Source: Hyphodiscus hymeniophilus (Eukaryota > Ascomycota > Leotiomycetes > Helotiales > Hyphodiscaceae). Taken from it: a stretch of 64,000 nucleotides of DNA. Below, piece after piece: positions 12,525 through 23,354 of the stretch (the stretch's first letter is position 1; every line of letters starts with the position of its first letter). The position numbers were made by a program, and so were the translations under genes. The stretch covers positions 248,001-312,000 of the forward strand of contig VNKQ01000007.1 of NCBI GenBank assembly GCA_016508695.1, given 5' to 3'. Under the pieces are notes generated by a model. The model searched no databases. It saw only the letters and a list, made by a program, of their open reading frames with translations, and had not been told where the DNA came from.

Positions 12525-13369
12525 GTGATCGCCTCTATAAGCTTACCCAGCCAACCACTAGAACAATCAACAATTTCCCGCTTTCATGGTATCCATCATC
12601 CCAAAAGAACTGATCTAGCCTTATCTGGCTCTCTAATCGTGGGTAGGTTCCCGTCTCCACCATGCCTTAAATTCACTTCATATACTGACACTAAGGTAGG
12701 ATGTAAGCATGAGTTGTGGGGCCGCTTTTCGACTTTTTGTGTTCACGATGTCGAAATGTAAATACTAACAGAGTTGTTAGTTCCGCACAGAGCGCTAGGC
12801 ACATCTCTGTGATATCCAGTCAGGTGTAATTAGCAATAACTATCGACCCCCTCGATTTAACTAGTGATATGAGAGACTTACTGTGATGTTTCTGTGACTT
12901 TCGAACCACTGTTGTAGTTACTTTCCCGTGGGGAACTTTAGGTCTTTTGAAAAATGGAAGCATGGCGACTGATGAGAATCCTGAGATAGATGGTCCAACA
13001 CTAAGACTCATCGTCAACTGAAACGATCTAGACCTTTCTCTGTTTTTTTAAACTGATTCGTGCAGTCTACCTGAGCGATTGAATCTGTATCCCTATTGAC
13101 ATTGCCCCCTTGATCTCGAGTGTACATAGCTATCATTGCCTGTAATCCTGGGAGATAGCATTCCACTTGAGCAAATCAATCGGCTCTTAAGACAATAGGC
13201 CTATAGAGTATTCTAGAAAGAATATTCGATCGATTGCTTATTCAAAGCCATTGACCTTTGGGACTTCCCATCCCAGGCCTTGTGCTAGCCTTCGCACTTA
13301 TCGAGATATGTGTGCGAATGGGGTCGAGCAAATGGGAAGTTCGACTCTTTCCCGAGCCAGCTGACATCC
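12525..13369. other. Intergenic spacer at the repeat/euchromatin border
   Basis: Base composition changes abruptly from AT-rich RIP sequence to balanced composition at about 12,525. Short frames at 12,525-12,761 (+) and 12,820-13,017 (-) show no family signature. I see no gene here. Confidence 0.6.
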
Positions 13370-14380
13370 TCAATCATCCTGCTGTCCCAAATCAGCCTCG
13401 AGACCAGTCAAGAAGCTATTAGCTTGCTTCTTCGCTCTCTTCTCCCCAATCTGCTTCCTCCTCTCCTCAATCTCCCGCTTCCTAGCCTCCTTCTTCCCCT
13501 CCCGCTCCATCCTCATCCTCTCCGTCTCCAATCTCTCCCGTTCCAACGCCTCCATCTCCTGCCCCCTAATCTTCTCATCCTTCGAAAAGCTATAGAAACC
13601 CACCCCCTTAATCCGGAACTCCTTATCAGCCTCATAATGCTTCTGCTCCGGCGGCGTTAGACTCCGATCCCTCTTCCGCGCAATCTCCTCCATCTTCTCC
13701 ATCACCGGCTCATCGGGGTTGAACGCAGCGACCTGCACTGTATCCCCGTAGATGATGTTTGACGGCATAGCAGGTCTCGCAGACATACGATCCAGCTCCT
13801 CCTGCCCACGGACGGCATTTGCTTTCCGCCGATTCATACGCTCAGCTTCCCTCCTAGTACCGCGTCTTGCTCGGCCATATTCATCCTCGTAATCGACGAT
13901 CTCGTTCATCCCATCATCGTCTTCTGAGCTTGAAGCTTCGCCGCGCTCAGCCCACTTGCGATCGAAATCCACCAATTCACCCCCCGCGGTTTCTTCTTCC
14001 CCGCCAAGCTCCCCACGCCTCATCTGCTTGTACAGCTTCGCCTTCTGCTCCATTTTCCGCTTACTCCGGTGTAACACGCTGGCGTCGACATCCCCGATGT
14101 CCTTTTGGTGCACTTGCTCGCTGTACCGTGTATCATCGTCGGCCTCAAGGTCTTTCGCTGCGCGTTTCTTTGTGTTCCGGTTGTGAGATGTGAAGATGTC
14201 TTCTTTTGTCTTGGAGGGACGCGGACGCCCTTGTTTGGTGGTAGAGCTGGAGGAGCCTCGGGAAAGGAGGGAGGAGAGTGTTGATGTAAATGCGAGGCTG
14301 GTTGAAGAAGATAATTCCTTTTCCTTGGGTTTAGTCTTGGATTTGTTGTGGTGAGGGAAGAGAGATGCGTTGGACGCCAT
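13370..14380 (-). CDS. CCDC174: CCDC174-like (DUF4078) nuclear protein
   Basis: A single exon of 336 residues from the ATG at 14,380. An in-frame ATG at 14,536 would add 52 residues, but that extension has no family look, whereas MASNASLF followed by a Ser/Lys-rich stretch resembles fungal family starts. The protein is highly charged. A YEDEYGRARRG segment lies near residue 165, and the family signature near residue 250 reads EFRIKGVGFYSFSKDE, followed by a long Arg/Glu/Met coiled-coil-like helix to the end. CCDC174 proteins are nuclear and in animals are linked to the exon-junction complex and RNA metabolism; that role is carried over from the family. It is divergent from homoserine dehydrogenase, with about 275 bp between the ATGs. 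Confidence 0.85.
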   Translation of the reverse strand: MASNASLFPHHNKSKTKPKEKELSSSTSLAFTSTLSSLLSRGSSSSTTKQGRPRPSKTKEDIFTSHNRNTKKRAAKDLEADDDTRYSEQVHQKDIGDVDASVLHRSKRKMEQKAKLYKQMRRGELGGEEETAGGELVDFDRKWAERGEASSSEDDDGMNEIVDYEDEYGRARRGTRREAERMNRRKANAVRGQEELDRMSARPAMPSNIIYGDTVQVAAFNPDEPVMEKMEEIARKRDRSLTPPEQKHYEADKEFRIKGVGFYSFSKDEKIRGQEMEALERERLETERMRMEREGKKEARKREIEERRKQIGEKRAKKQANSFLTGLEADLGQQDD

Positions 14381-14655
14381 TCCGAGGAGATGTTTACAAA
14401 AATGCTGAGCTGGAGTCGCGGACTGGAGCGTTTGGGAGGAGGAGGCTGATGTGCCGTACCTTAGTTCAGCCTTGTGGAGGCGCTGTGGATCCAGTGTGGT
14501 GGCATTTGAGAAATTGCGAGATCGGGTTCTGGTCATTTCAAACCCCGCGGTTCAATTAATTTGAACACCACCTACGCTTCTGGTTTCTTTCCAGATTCTA
14601 CCAATTGATTCAAAGACGACCTTACTCCCGACCTTGAACTCAAGAAGAATCAATC

Positions 14656-15808
14656 ATGCCTTCACCAAAAGATGTTTACATTGCTGTCATTGGTAGATCG
14701 CCAAGCTACCCCTCCATTTGCAAAATTCTAACATCACGTAGGCGCAGGAGGTGTAGGAAAGTGTTTCCTCGCCCAACTCGAAGTCCTCTCTGCACGCCTC
14801 TCCAAAACATCTTCCACGAAACTCTCCCTCATCTATGTTTCACGAAGCAAAACCGTGCTCTACAGTCCACAATACACCGCACTACCGTTCACCGACCTCA
14901 CAACCAAGCTCGCTGACTCAAAACAAGAGCTTCTCTCTCTGCCGAAGATTGTAGACTACCTGGCTGCTGCCCCATCGAAGGTTATACTTGTGGATAACAC
15001 GAGCTCGCAAGACGTCGCAGACACCTACCCAGCTGTTTTGAAGAAAGGGATCAGCATCGTGACACCGAACAAGAAAGCCTTCTCCGGCTCCTACCAGTTG
15101 TGGGAGGAGATTTTCGCAGCAGCGCGAGAGTCTGGTGCTAAGGTGTACCATGAGAGCTCTGTCGGTGCAGGGCTACCTGTCATTTCTACGTTGAAAGAAT
15201 TAGTGGACACCGGAGATGAAGTAACAAAGATTGAAGGCGTCTTCAGCGGCACGATGTCGTTCTTATTTAATTCTTTCGCGCCAACAGAGGGTAAAGGTGG
15301 AAAGTGGTCGGAAGAGGTGAAGAATGCGAAGGATTTGGGCTACACCGAGCCGGATCCTAGAGATGATTTAAATGGCCTGGATGTTGCGCGGAAGTTGACC
15401 ATCTTGGCTCGATTGTCGGGTTTATCTGTAGAGTCACCTACGTCCTTCCCAGTGCAGAGTCTGATCCCGAAGGAGTTGGAGAGTGTGGGCAGTGGAGAGG
15501 AGTTCATGCAAAGGCTTCCCGAGTTCGATTCGCAGATGGAGGAGACGAAGACAGCTGCTGAGAAAGAGGGGAAAGTGGTACGATTTGTTGGAAGCATTGA
15601 TATTGCAAAGAAGGAGGTGAAGGTCGGGCTTGAGAAGTTTGATCCATCGCACCCGATTGCTGCCCTGAAGGGAAGCGATAACATCATATCCTTCTATACG
15701 AAACGGTATGTTTCTCCTCTCATCATCCAAGGTGCGGGCGCGGGAGGAGATCTCACTGCCATGGGCGTCACAGGGGACTTGATCAAAATCCTCGAACGAC
15801 TCTCGTAG
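14656..15808 (+). CDS. HOM6: Homoserine dehydrogenase
   Basis: It reduces aspartate-semialdehyde to homoserine with NAD(P)H, the branch step to threonine and methionine, in the cytosol. Exons are 14,656-14,692 and 14,742-15,808 (367 residues; yeast Hom6 has 359). The 49-bp intron splits the nucleotide-binding loop. Spliced, the start reads IAVIGAGGVGK, the expected Rossmann glycine motif at residues 9-19. NTSS near 100, TPNKKAFS near 120, the GVFSGTMSF segment near 200 and the DLNGLDVARK catalytic stretch near 240 all match the family. The C-terminus ends with GDLTAMGVTGDLIKILE, which is also conserved. No regulatory ACT or fused aspartokinase domain is present, as usual in fungi. It is convergent with the next gene, 41 bp away. 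Confidence 0.97.
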
Positions 15809-15849
15809 ACTGGTATCATAGCCTTCAAACAAAAATTCCTTTTCCCGGT

Positions 15850-16273
15850 TTAATCATCAATCATGACCTGGCTTCCACTTCTATCATGCCCAGGCCTCTC
15901 CAATCGCTTCTTCAGCCCTTCTGTTGTTTCTTCTGCTTCATCAATCGAGGCAGGTACTCCTGGTACCGTCAGAGAAAAGCTTCTAGCTCTACCACTGGGC
16001 CTCTCACTCAGGCTCGGTGCTCTTGGTCTCGGTCTATTCCTTGCTCGCCCGCCAATGTATGGAATATCGTATGTCACTGCACGGAAAATATATAGGATCA
16101 CGTCGTAGACTAGGAGTAAAGCCCAAGGGCCAATGACTATGATGCCCAGTAACACCTGATCCATGTATTAGTAAATAATAGCAACTGAGGATTTTAGACC
16201 GACCCACAAAGAATCGAATAGCCCAGGTTTCAACGAACGATACTCTGTCTGGGAGGATAGAGAACCACGGCAT
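15850..16273 (-). CDS. Small conserved-looking membrane protein, unknown function
   Basis: Two exons: 16,208-16,273 (MPWFSILPDRVSFVETWAIRFF) and 15,850-16,155, together 123 residues. The intron has donor GTGGGT and a CTAAT branch site. A hydrophobic segment (LLGIIVIGPWALLLVYDVILY, about residues 23-43) is a likely single transmembrane helix. It is followed by a basic, proline-rich tail (RARNRPRPRAP) and a Ser-rich acidic end. The layout suggests a tail exposed to the cytosol. I recognise no domain. The ATG at 16,273 is chosen because the spliced frame joins smoothly to the membrane segment; starting inside exon 2 would remove the N-terminal amphipathic stretch. It is divergent from the TRM8 homologue. 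Confidence 0.65.
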
Positions 16274-16653
16274 TTTCTTTATAGGACGTATGTCGCAATG
16301 ACCGAGAAATCCGGGAATCTCTAGAACTGAAGGGATGACTGCAGATGGCCTTCAGGTGGTTGGAATAGCGCTGGATCGTTCAATTTGGCCCAAATCAGAG
16401 TGTCTGAATGTATTCGGCTGGTGAGAATGAGGCTTTGTCATAGCGTAGGATCTGTTATTGATGAGAAGCATGTGAGTCGTTGGGTGAGTGAGTGTAGGCT
16501 GATGCTGCAGGTCGGTCATCGCGTAGGGACGGCTGAAACTCTGGCGACTGTCAGGGGCAAATACGCTAATACTGTACTCGAGTAGGAAAATTGTCAGCCT
16601 CGCTCGCAAAGCCTTACATCTTTTCCACCATAAGTCCATGAAACAGCACAACG

Positions 16654-17561
16654 ATGGCAGGCCCACCGAACAAGAAGCAGAAGCGTCAGCAGTATAAGGA
16701 GGCGAGGGAAGAAGGCATGAGCACCGAATTGCCCAAGAAGAAATTCTACAGGCAGAGAGCGCATGCGAATCCATTCTCGGATCACAACCTGGAATAGTCA
16801 GTGGAACGAGTTGGAATCTAAAAAATTACATGCTAACGTTTTTCAGCCCTATTAGCCCGGCGCATATGGACTGGTCTCTTTTATATCCAGCATTTGTCGA
16901 GCCAGCTGCAGAGCCAGGATCGACCAGCAAACTGACGCAAGATGTCGAGGTCGCAGATATTGGATGTGGATTTGGAGGCCTGCTCATTGCTCTTGCTCCC
17001 AAACTTCCAAAAACTTTGTTACTTGGTATGCTATTTCAGATCTTTATCAAAATAATTTCTAATAGCTTAGCAGGTATGGAGATTCGAGCACAAGTCACAG
17101 AATACGTCCAAGAGCGGATCAAAGCCTTGCGAGAAAAGGAAGGAAACGAAGGACAATACCAGAACGCCGCATGTCTGCGAGCCAACAGCATGAAGTTCCT
17201 CCCTAACTTCTTCAAAAAGTCCCAACTGTCGAAGATTTTTCTCTGCTTCCCAGATCCCCATTTCAAGGCTCGAAAACATAAAGCTCGAATCGTCTCTACG
17301 ACGTTAAACTCCGAATACGCATATGTGGTCCGGCCAGGTGGAATCATATACACCATTACGGATGTGGAGGATCTTCATAATTGGATGGTGCAACACTTCA
17401 ATGCGCATCTTTCTTTTGAACGGGTTTCTGAGGAGGAACAGGAGGCTGATGAATGTGTCAAGGTTATGAAGACGGAGACGGAGGAGGGAATGAAGGTTAC
17501 ACGCAATGGAGGACAAAAGTTCGTGGCTTTATTTAGGCGCCTGGAAGATCCTCCATGGTAG
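16654..17561 (+). CDS. TRM8: tRNA (guanine-N7-)-methyltransferase catalytic subunit
   Basis: It methylates G46 of tRNAs using S-adenosylmethionine, in complex with a WD-repeat partner (Trm82 in yeast). Three exons: 16,654-16,796, 16,847-17,025 and 17,074-17,561 (269 residues). Exon 1 encodes a Lys/Arg-rich N-terminus typical of Trm8 and ends inside the HNLEYPISPAHMDW segment. The SAM-binding motif DIGCGFGGLL lies at about residues 85-94. MEIRAQV follows the second splice, and the diagnostic FPDPHFKARKHKARI lies near residue 160. The last part, GGIIYTITDVEDLHNWM, matches the family fold. Frames and splice phases agree throughout. It lies upstream of the MDM1-like gene on the same strand, 229 bp apart. 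Confidence 0.95.
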
Positions 17562-17790
17562 ATGCATAATCGATCAAGCAAGTAAAAACGGTTGCAGACA
17601 AAAATGTTCCTGTTCCTGACAATGTTCCTGTCGCACGTGTGTACTCGTGCTGTACCCCGGGAAATTCGCGGACAGGGATACAGGTACTATCACAGTACTC
17701 GAGTACAGTATCACAGCACGTCCACTCGAGTCTCCTCAAACATTCCCAATCAACCATGCCGTCCGAGGGCGCACAATCCCGTCACAGATT

Positions 17791-20700
17791 ATGGCCCTTA
17801 GTAGACGGGATGTAATCCTAGCCGCCATCGCCAGTTTTATCGCTTGGGGTTATGCTGTGAGTTGGGTCCCAGCATTGCGCTGGGCTGGACGTGCATTCAT
17901 TGCAGGACTTATCCTATCTGTGCTGGGCTTGATCGCATTGCTTCTGCTTACCTCGAGAGGAAGTCTATATGGCGAAAGAAATGATATACGACGGCCGAGA
18001 GGGGTGGCTTTCCTTGCTGCGACATCATGGAAGAGCGAAACAGCTGCGCTTCGAGCTCGGCAGGCCTACCACAAGCAGCCCCTCTACCCCGAATCCTTTA
18101 TTGTCTCCAGTGCACTCGACGATCTGCTAGAGCTCATAATACGGGATTTTGTCAATTCCTGGTACTTGGGTATCAGCAAGAACCCAGTTTTCACCAACGA
18201 AGTTGACAAAACAATTCGACTAGCTCTGGTCAGCATTCGAGACAGGCTATTGGAGGTAGACATCGTGGAGGTTGTCACTACACGGTTTATACCAATCATC
18301 ACGGCTCACTTCAGAGATTTCTATGACGCGGAACGAGCAATACGAGGGAAGCACTTGAATCGCAGTGTTACGGAATCGGAGGAGTTGGACCTTGCGATTG
18401 CTGCGAAATATAAAGATGGCAAGCTACATCCGGCGGCGTCGCTGGCATACTCCGATACGAAGTTGGTACAGCAGGAATACTTGCGGTCTGTGGTCCAGGA
18501 CTTGCTACCTGAAGTACTGCCAGAAAGTGTTACCATGAGCAGAGCTGTTGCTGTTTTGATTAAGGAGTTAGTCGCGTGTGCTATACTTTCGCCTGTAATG
18601 CAGCTACTGTCTGATCCGGATACTTGGAACCAGCTCATGGAAGCTTATGTATGTCGGCAGAGACTGGTGTATCTAACGCAAACGCTGACTTATAAAGGGT
18701 CGCACAATGCTGCAGGATAGATCTACTGTTCGAAAGTTGCGAGCTGCTCTAGATGAGCACGCGTCACCAGCCCCAAGATCAAAGCAGACTACATCGTTCC
18801 CAAGGCTATCTCCTGGAGACCATGAGCGGAGATTTGAGAAATACATACGAGCTATTCGGAAAGTCAACAATCTCTCAGATGCGAGACGATTTCGTAGTGA
18901 AGTTTCAAGTCAGTTGAAAAGAGATGCTGTAGCAGAAGGGCAAGATCCTGTATATTTACGCCGCCTTGGAATTGGCAAGAAGTTGCTTGATCAAAGGGTC
19001 AATCAGCTTGCTGCGACTGGAGAGCGGCTGAATCCACCAGGACTTGGCCGTAGCCAGGTCCATAATGGAACTCAGGCTTCAAGGCTGGAGACGGCCTCCC
19101 TGGTAGACCTGCTGCACGACCCATCCGGACTGTCTTATTTCATGGAATATATGGATAGGCAAAATCATATGTCAATGGTGCAATTCTGGATCGTTGTGGA
19201 TGGATTCCGGAATCCTCTGGAGGATGATTTGCCTGAGGATGACGAGATACCTGCTACCCTTACTCCATGGACCGACGCGGACCGTACAGACCTAGCACAG
19301 ATTAATGATGCGTATCTGTCTAGACCCGAACTCAAGGTTCCCGAGAGATCAAAGCAAATGGTCAGAGATTTCCTTAAAGCGGGGCAAGATGCAACCTCAA
19401 AACAGTACTTTTTTGCCCGGAGGGCTGTATTGCAAGCCCAGACTTCGGCTTTAGAGGTTATGCAAGAGAGATACTTTCCTGGCTTCAAAAAGTCAGATCT
19501 CTTTTACAAGTGTTTGACATCGCAAGAAGCCATGAAGACCCAGGCACCTCCAGCTTCACCACTCGCACCATCAAAATTGGACGACACACTTCATAAGCCG
19601 CAATTGCCTCCTCGGGCGTCAACTCAAGGGTTTACGCCAAAACCAAGTCCCCTTTCCCGAGTTTCCACAAAGTTCGTTCCAAGAAAGACCGACTTACGGC
19701 GGGCTGCAGTATCATCTAGTGACCTAACAGCGGCCACGACCCATTTGCCTGATGGTGGATCCGAGTCTCGACGTTCTTTTGACGACTCATCTCCCCCTCT
19801 CTTTGATGATGAAGATTTCGATAGTGAAGCAATGAACAATTCTGTGCACAGTCTCGACCAGGAGCCAGAAACCATAGTCCCAGATAACAACGTTGTCCAA
19901 GCTATGGAAGCAGCGCTAAACAACATCATGGAAGATAAGCCAGATGCAGAGGATCTTCGAAAGTCGTTGTTCGGAGACGAAGACTCTCCGAATTCCACAG
20001 ATCAACCAGTATCGCCCCTAGGCAATGGCGGAGGCTCAACAAGGAGCTCAGTTGATCACAAGCGTATGGATTTGTTTGGCGACAAGGTTGAAAAGCCCAA
20101 TCTAGCTTCACTGGGTCTTGTCAATACCTCTTCTAGAATAGGTGTCTTCACTGACGATGACCTCTTTCCTGACGAAGAGAAATTCATCTCAGATGAACAC
20201 GATGATCCAGACGATGGCAAGGAGCCAGATGTGGAAGAAGATATTCATGAAGCAGCCCCAGGAGATCTTGGCTTAGTTGAAGCTATCACTGCTCTGACAG
20301 TTGACGTTGACCGACTCAACGCCCAGGATGCTGTGGTTGACTCATTGACCCGGAAGGCAGAGCTCACCAATAACACTGCCGAGTTACGGATCCTTCGCAA
20401 ATCCAAAGCTAGTTTACAACGAGAGATTCGCCGTAAAGTGCTTCAGCGTCAACAATACGTCGTCCAAGAAAGCGATAACAGTCTCTATGGACGTTCTACG
20501 ATTAAGATCAAATCCATTATGGTCGGTAAGGAAGATGACGGCCGAGAGTACGCTTTGTATGTAGTCGAGGTACAACGAAAAGCTGGTGAACAAATGCCAG
20601 CGGCAACTTGGACCATTACGCGTCGCTATAGCGAGTTTCACGAGCTTCACCAACGTTTAAGAATCAAATATCCGTCTGTTCGACATATGGACTTCCCAAG

Positions 20701-21608
20701 AAGGCGAATGGTCATGAAATTGCAGACAGACTTCCTTCATAAACGGCGGACGGCGCTGGAGAAGTATCTTCGAGAAGCCCTCCAGCAGCCAGAGGTGTGC
20801 CGGAGTCGGGAGCTACGTGCGTTCCTCTCACAGAGTGCCATTGCTCCCGGCATAGACAGGCCCTATGACCGAGAGGACAAGAAAGATATCATGACGCGAT
20901 TCTACAATTCCGTAACGGATGGCATGGAAGATATCCTCGGAAATATACCGGTACTCGATCAACTCTCTGTTGCCGGACAGAACCTCATCTCCGCAGCCAC
21001 GAGCCAGCTCATAACAATACCAGCAATAATCAGCGAAGACCCATTGACGGCAGCAGAGGCTGAGGCCGAACTGAACGCCTTCGAGGACCGCGAGCTTGAG
21101 CCATTTGTCAAGCCTATTTGTGACATATTCCTAGAAGTATTTGAACTGAATCGAGGCAACAACTGGTTACGTGGGCGAGCTGTCGTTGTAGTCTTGCATC
21201 AACTTCTCGGCGGCACAATCGAGCGCAAGGTGCGCGAGAACATCAAGGGCCTTGTCCATGAGGATGCGATCATTCGATACATCAATCTACTGAAGGATTC
21301 AATGTGGCCAGGAGGCAAAGTGAAGAAAGATTCAAGGACAAGAACAGCGAATGAGAGAGCCAGCAGTCGAAAGGAGGCCAGCTTAATGCTAGCTACTCTT
21401 ATTCCAGACTTGGCCGCGAGTGTGGTGGGGCGAGTAAATGCTCAAGCGGCGAGCAGGAGGATCTTTGCAACTTTCAATAATCCACGGCTGAAGTAAGTTG
21501 ACTGGCACTGCAAAAGTAACGCCCATGCTGATATCGAATAGTGCTCATCTTGCATTCACCCTGCTAGATGAGATAGTTGATGTTCTAATCCCCAACGGTC
21601 GTTCATAA
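17791..21608 (+). CDS. MDM1: MDM1-like sorting nexin (PXA-RGS-PX-nexin_C)
   Basis: It is an ER-anchored tether protein; yeast Mdm1 sits at ER-vacuole contacts and animal SNX13/14/25 are relatives. Exons are 17,791-18,648, 18,698-21,492 and 21,542-21,608 (1239 residues). Two N-terminal hydrophobic helices (about 8-28 and 35-57) are followed by a PXA domain (about 100-285), an RGS-like domain (about 415-560, SLVDLLHDPSGLSYFMEYM), an acidic linker, a PX domain (about 880-1000, ITRRYSEFHELHQRL, the phosphoinositide pocket) and a nexin C-terminal domain (about 1085-1239). The short last exon restores the family ending HLAFTLLDEIVD; without it the protein would stop right after the splice donor. 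The start MALSRRDVI at 17,791 is preferred to an upstream in-frame ATG because it places the first membrane helix correctly. Confidence 0.93.
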
Positions 21609-21853
21609 CATTTGGATTTAGCATAGGCGTTTCGGACAAGCGTACAGCTTGAGGGGCATGTCATGGCGTCAGGAGCATCTATGGATGAAATGGGACCAAT
21701 GTAGGCCGTAAATACATCAATAGAAGGCCCTACTCTATATATCAAGGGGCTTTGTGCCTTTGTCCAACCTCCATCGTTCCAGTTTAAATAATGGTTAAGA
21801 TCTGTGGAGATAGCCTGCCCTGGAAACAATCAACATACATGAACTCATCGTCT

Positions 21854-22081
21854 CTACTTGCAGCGAACACTAGTATCGGCCTCAGAGCGGATCTGACAAG
21901 GATCCTCGTGAATAAAGAGAGCACCCTCTTCGGGGTCTCTGTAATTCCTACCAGCAATGGGAATGTAAACAGTGTCGTAATCCAAGGCATCTCTCGACCG
22001 AAGTTCTCTAACCATTTCAGCAACAAGCTCAACTTTTTTGCCGGGTAATCGGATACGTTCCGCCGGCAAAAGACGCGACAT
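21854..22081 (-). CDS. Doubtful small ORF
   Basis: A 75-residue frame begins MSRLLPAERIRLPGKKVELV and is charged and helix-like in its first half (EMVRELRSRDALDYDTVYIP). It lies in the tail-to-head space between the MDM1-like gene and VPS25, on the opposite strand. A splice near the end (donor GTAGAG near 21,856, acceptor CAG near 21,814) could add a few residues. I recognise no family and cannot exclude chance. It could equally be the 5' part of a multi-exon gene reading under the MDM1 3' end. Confidence 0.3.
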   Translation of the reverse strand: MSRLLPAERIRLPGKKVELVAEMVRELRSRDALDYDTVYIPIAGRNYRDPEEGALFIHEDPCQIRSEADTSVRCK

Positions 22082-22415
22082 TGTATTTTGATATATCAGG
22101 AGTAGATAAATCGCTACCTGAGAAGAGAGTTGAAGCTGTATTTGATTCACAGAGTGGCCCGCCTTTTTGTTGTACTACGATCAGCGATGGGGATGAGCTG
22201 TTGGGTTGAATACAGCGACTGCTTTTCGAAGCAAATGTTTTGTTGCACGTCGCACATTTAATGGCCGCTTCAAAATTTGCGCTACTCGTACTGGTGGAGG
22301 TTCCTCAGCCTTGCTTGCGCAATGGCCAACGAGGCTGAATACTACACTACCGTACCTAGCGAGCCACACTCGATCATCAACCTTCACTGATCTCTCACAC
22401 TTCCACAACAAAGCC

Positions 22416-23122
22416 ATGTCACTATCATACCCCCTCTCATTAGCATCGTCAGGTACGACACTCGTACCATCCTCCGTATCAACCACAACTCGCACAGGAA
22501 AGCCCATATCCGACTCCGAGACCTTCACCTACCCCCGCGAATACAATTTCCCGCCCTTCTTTACCCTCCAACGCATATCCAGCACCTCGCATGCTCAATC
22601 CCAAAAATGGTCCTCCCTGATCCAATCATATTGCCGCTTTCACCGGCTCTTCAAATTATCTCTTATTGACGCCGTGTCCTCGCCTCTCTTCCACAACGCT
22701 CGCATAAACAAGAGACTGGAGTTGAATGATGCGCGGGAGATGGTGGAGTTTATGCGGAAGGAGGGAAGGGCCGAATGGATCGGTTCAGGGAAGGGAGACG
22801 AGAGGAGGAATACGGCATGGATTTGGTGGCGGAACCCGGAGGAGTGGGCTAATGCGATTGCGGAATGGGTGGAGGAGACGGGGCAAAAGAATACGGTGCT
22901 GACGCTATATGAGTTGACGGAGAGTGATATTACTGTTTCGCAAGGTGTGTGTCGTTCCCTGTTATGTGGAAATTTGGATATGAGATGAACTTGCTGACGT
23001 TGACAAAAGAATTTCACGGGATGGATCCGGAGGTGTTGCAGAAGGCGTTGAGTACATTGGTGAAACGTGGAAAAGCCCAGGTGTTTGGGCAAGAGGATCA
23101 ACAGGGTGTCAAGTTCTTCTAA
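22416..23122 (+). CDS. VPS25: ESCRT-II subunit Vps25
   Basis: It is a subunit of ESCRT-II that recruits ESCRT-III (Vps20) on endosomes for multivesicular body sorting. Exons are 22,416-22,944 and 23,010-23,122 (213 residues; yeast Vps25 has 202). The PPF motif near residue 47 (YNFPPFFTLQ) is the known contact to Vps36/Vps22. KWSSLIQSYCR and PLFHNARINKRL form the first winged helix; the second is split by the intron (TLYELTESDITVSQ joined to EFHGMDPEVLQKALSTLVKRGKAQVF), and the protein ends GVKFF. The frame is open for 70 codons upstream, but MSLSYPLS at 22,416 is nearer to the usual family start. It is convergent with the BRCT protein. Confidence 0.95.
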
Positions 23123-23354
23123 AAGATGTCGCAAACGGAGTTGAGCGCGGTTCTTAAGGCATCCGCTCGTAGGCTAAGAAGATCATGCATTGGGAGGGAG
23201 TTCGTGCTAGGCATATCACATTTATTTTGGATTCACGAGCGCTCCACGGTGTTGATGGACTGCGCTCCTTCGTATACACAGGTTGTTACCAGGAATTCCG
23301 ACCATTACGCCAAAACTGTACCTCAAAATGAAAGCGATCATGATAAAATCCCAA

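Noticed and set aside
13310..14193. Plus-strand ORFs opposite the CCDC174-like gene
   Set aside because: They are Pro/Leu/Ser-rich mirror frames of a charged coding sequence.
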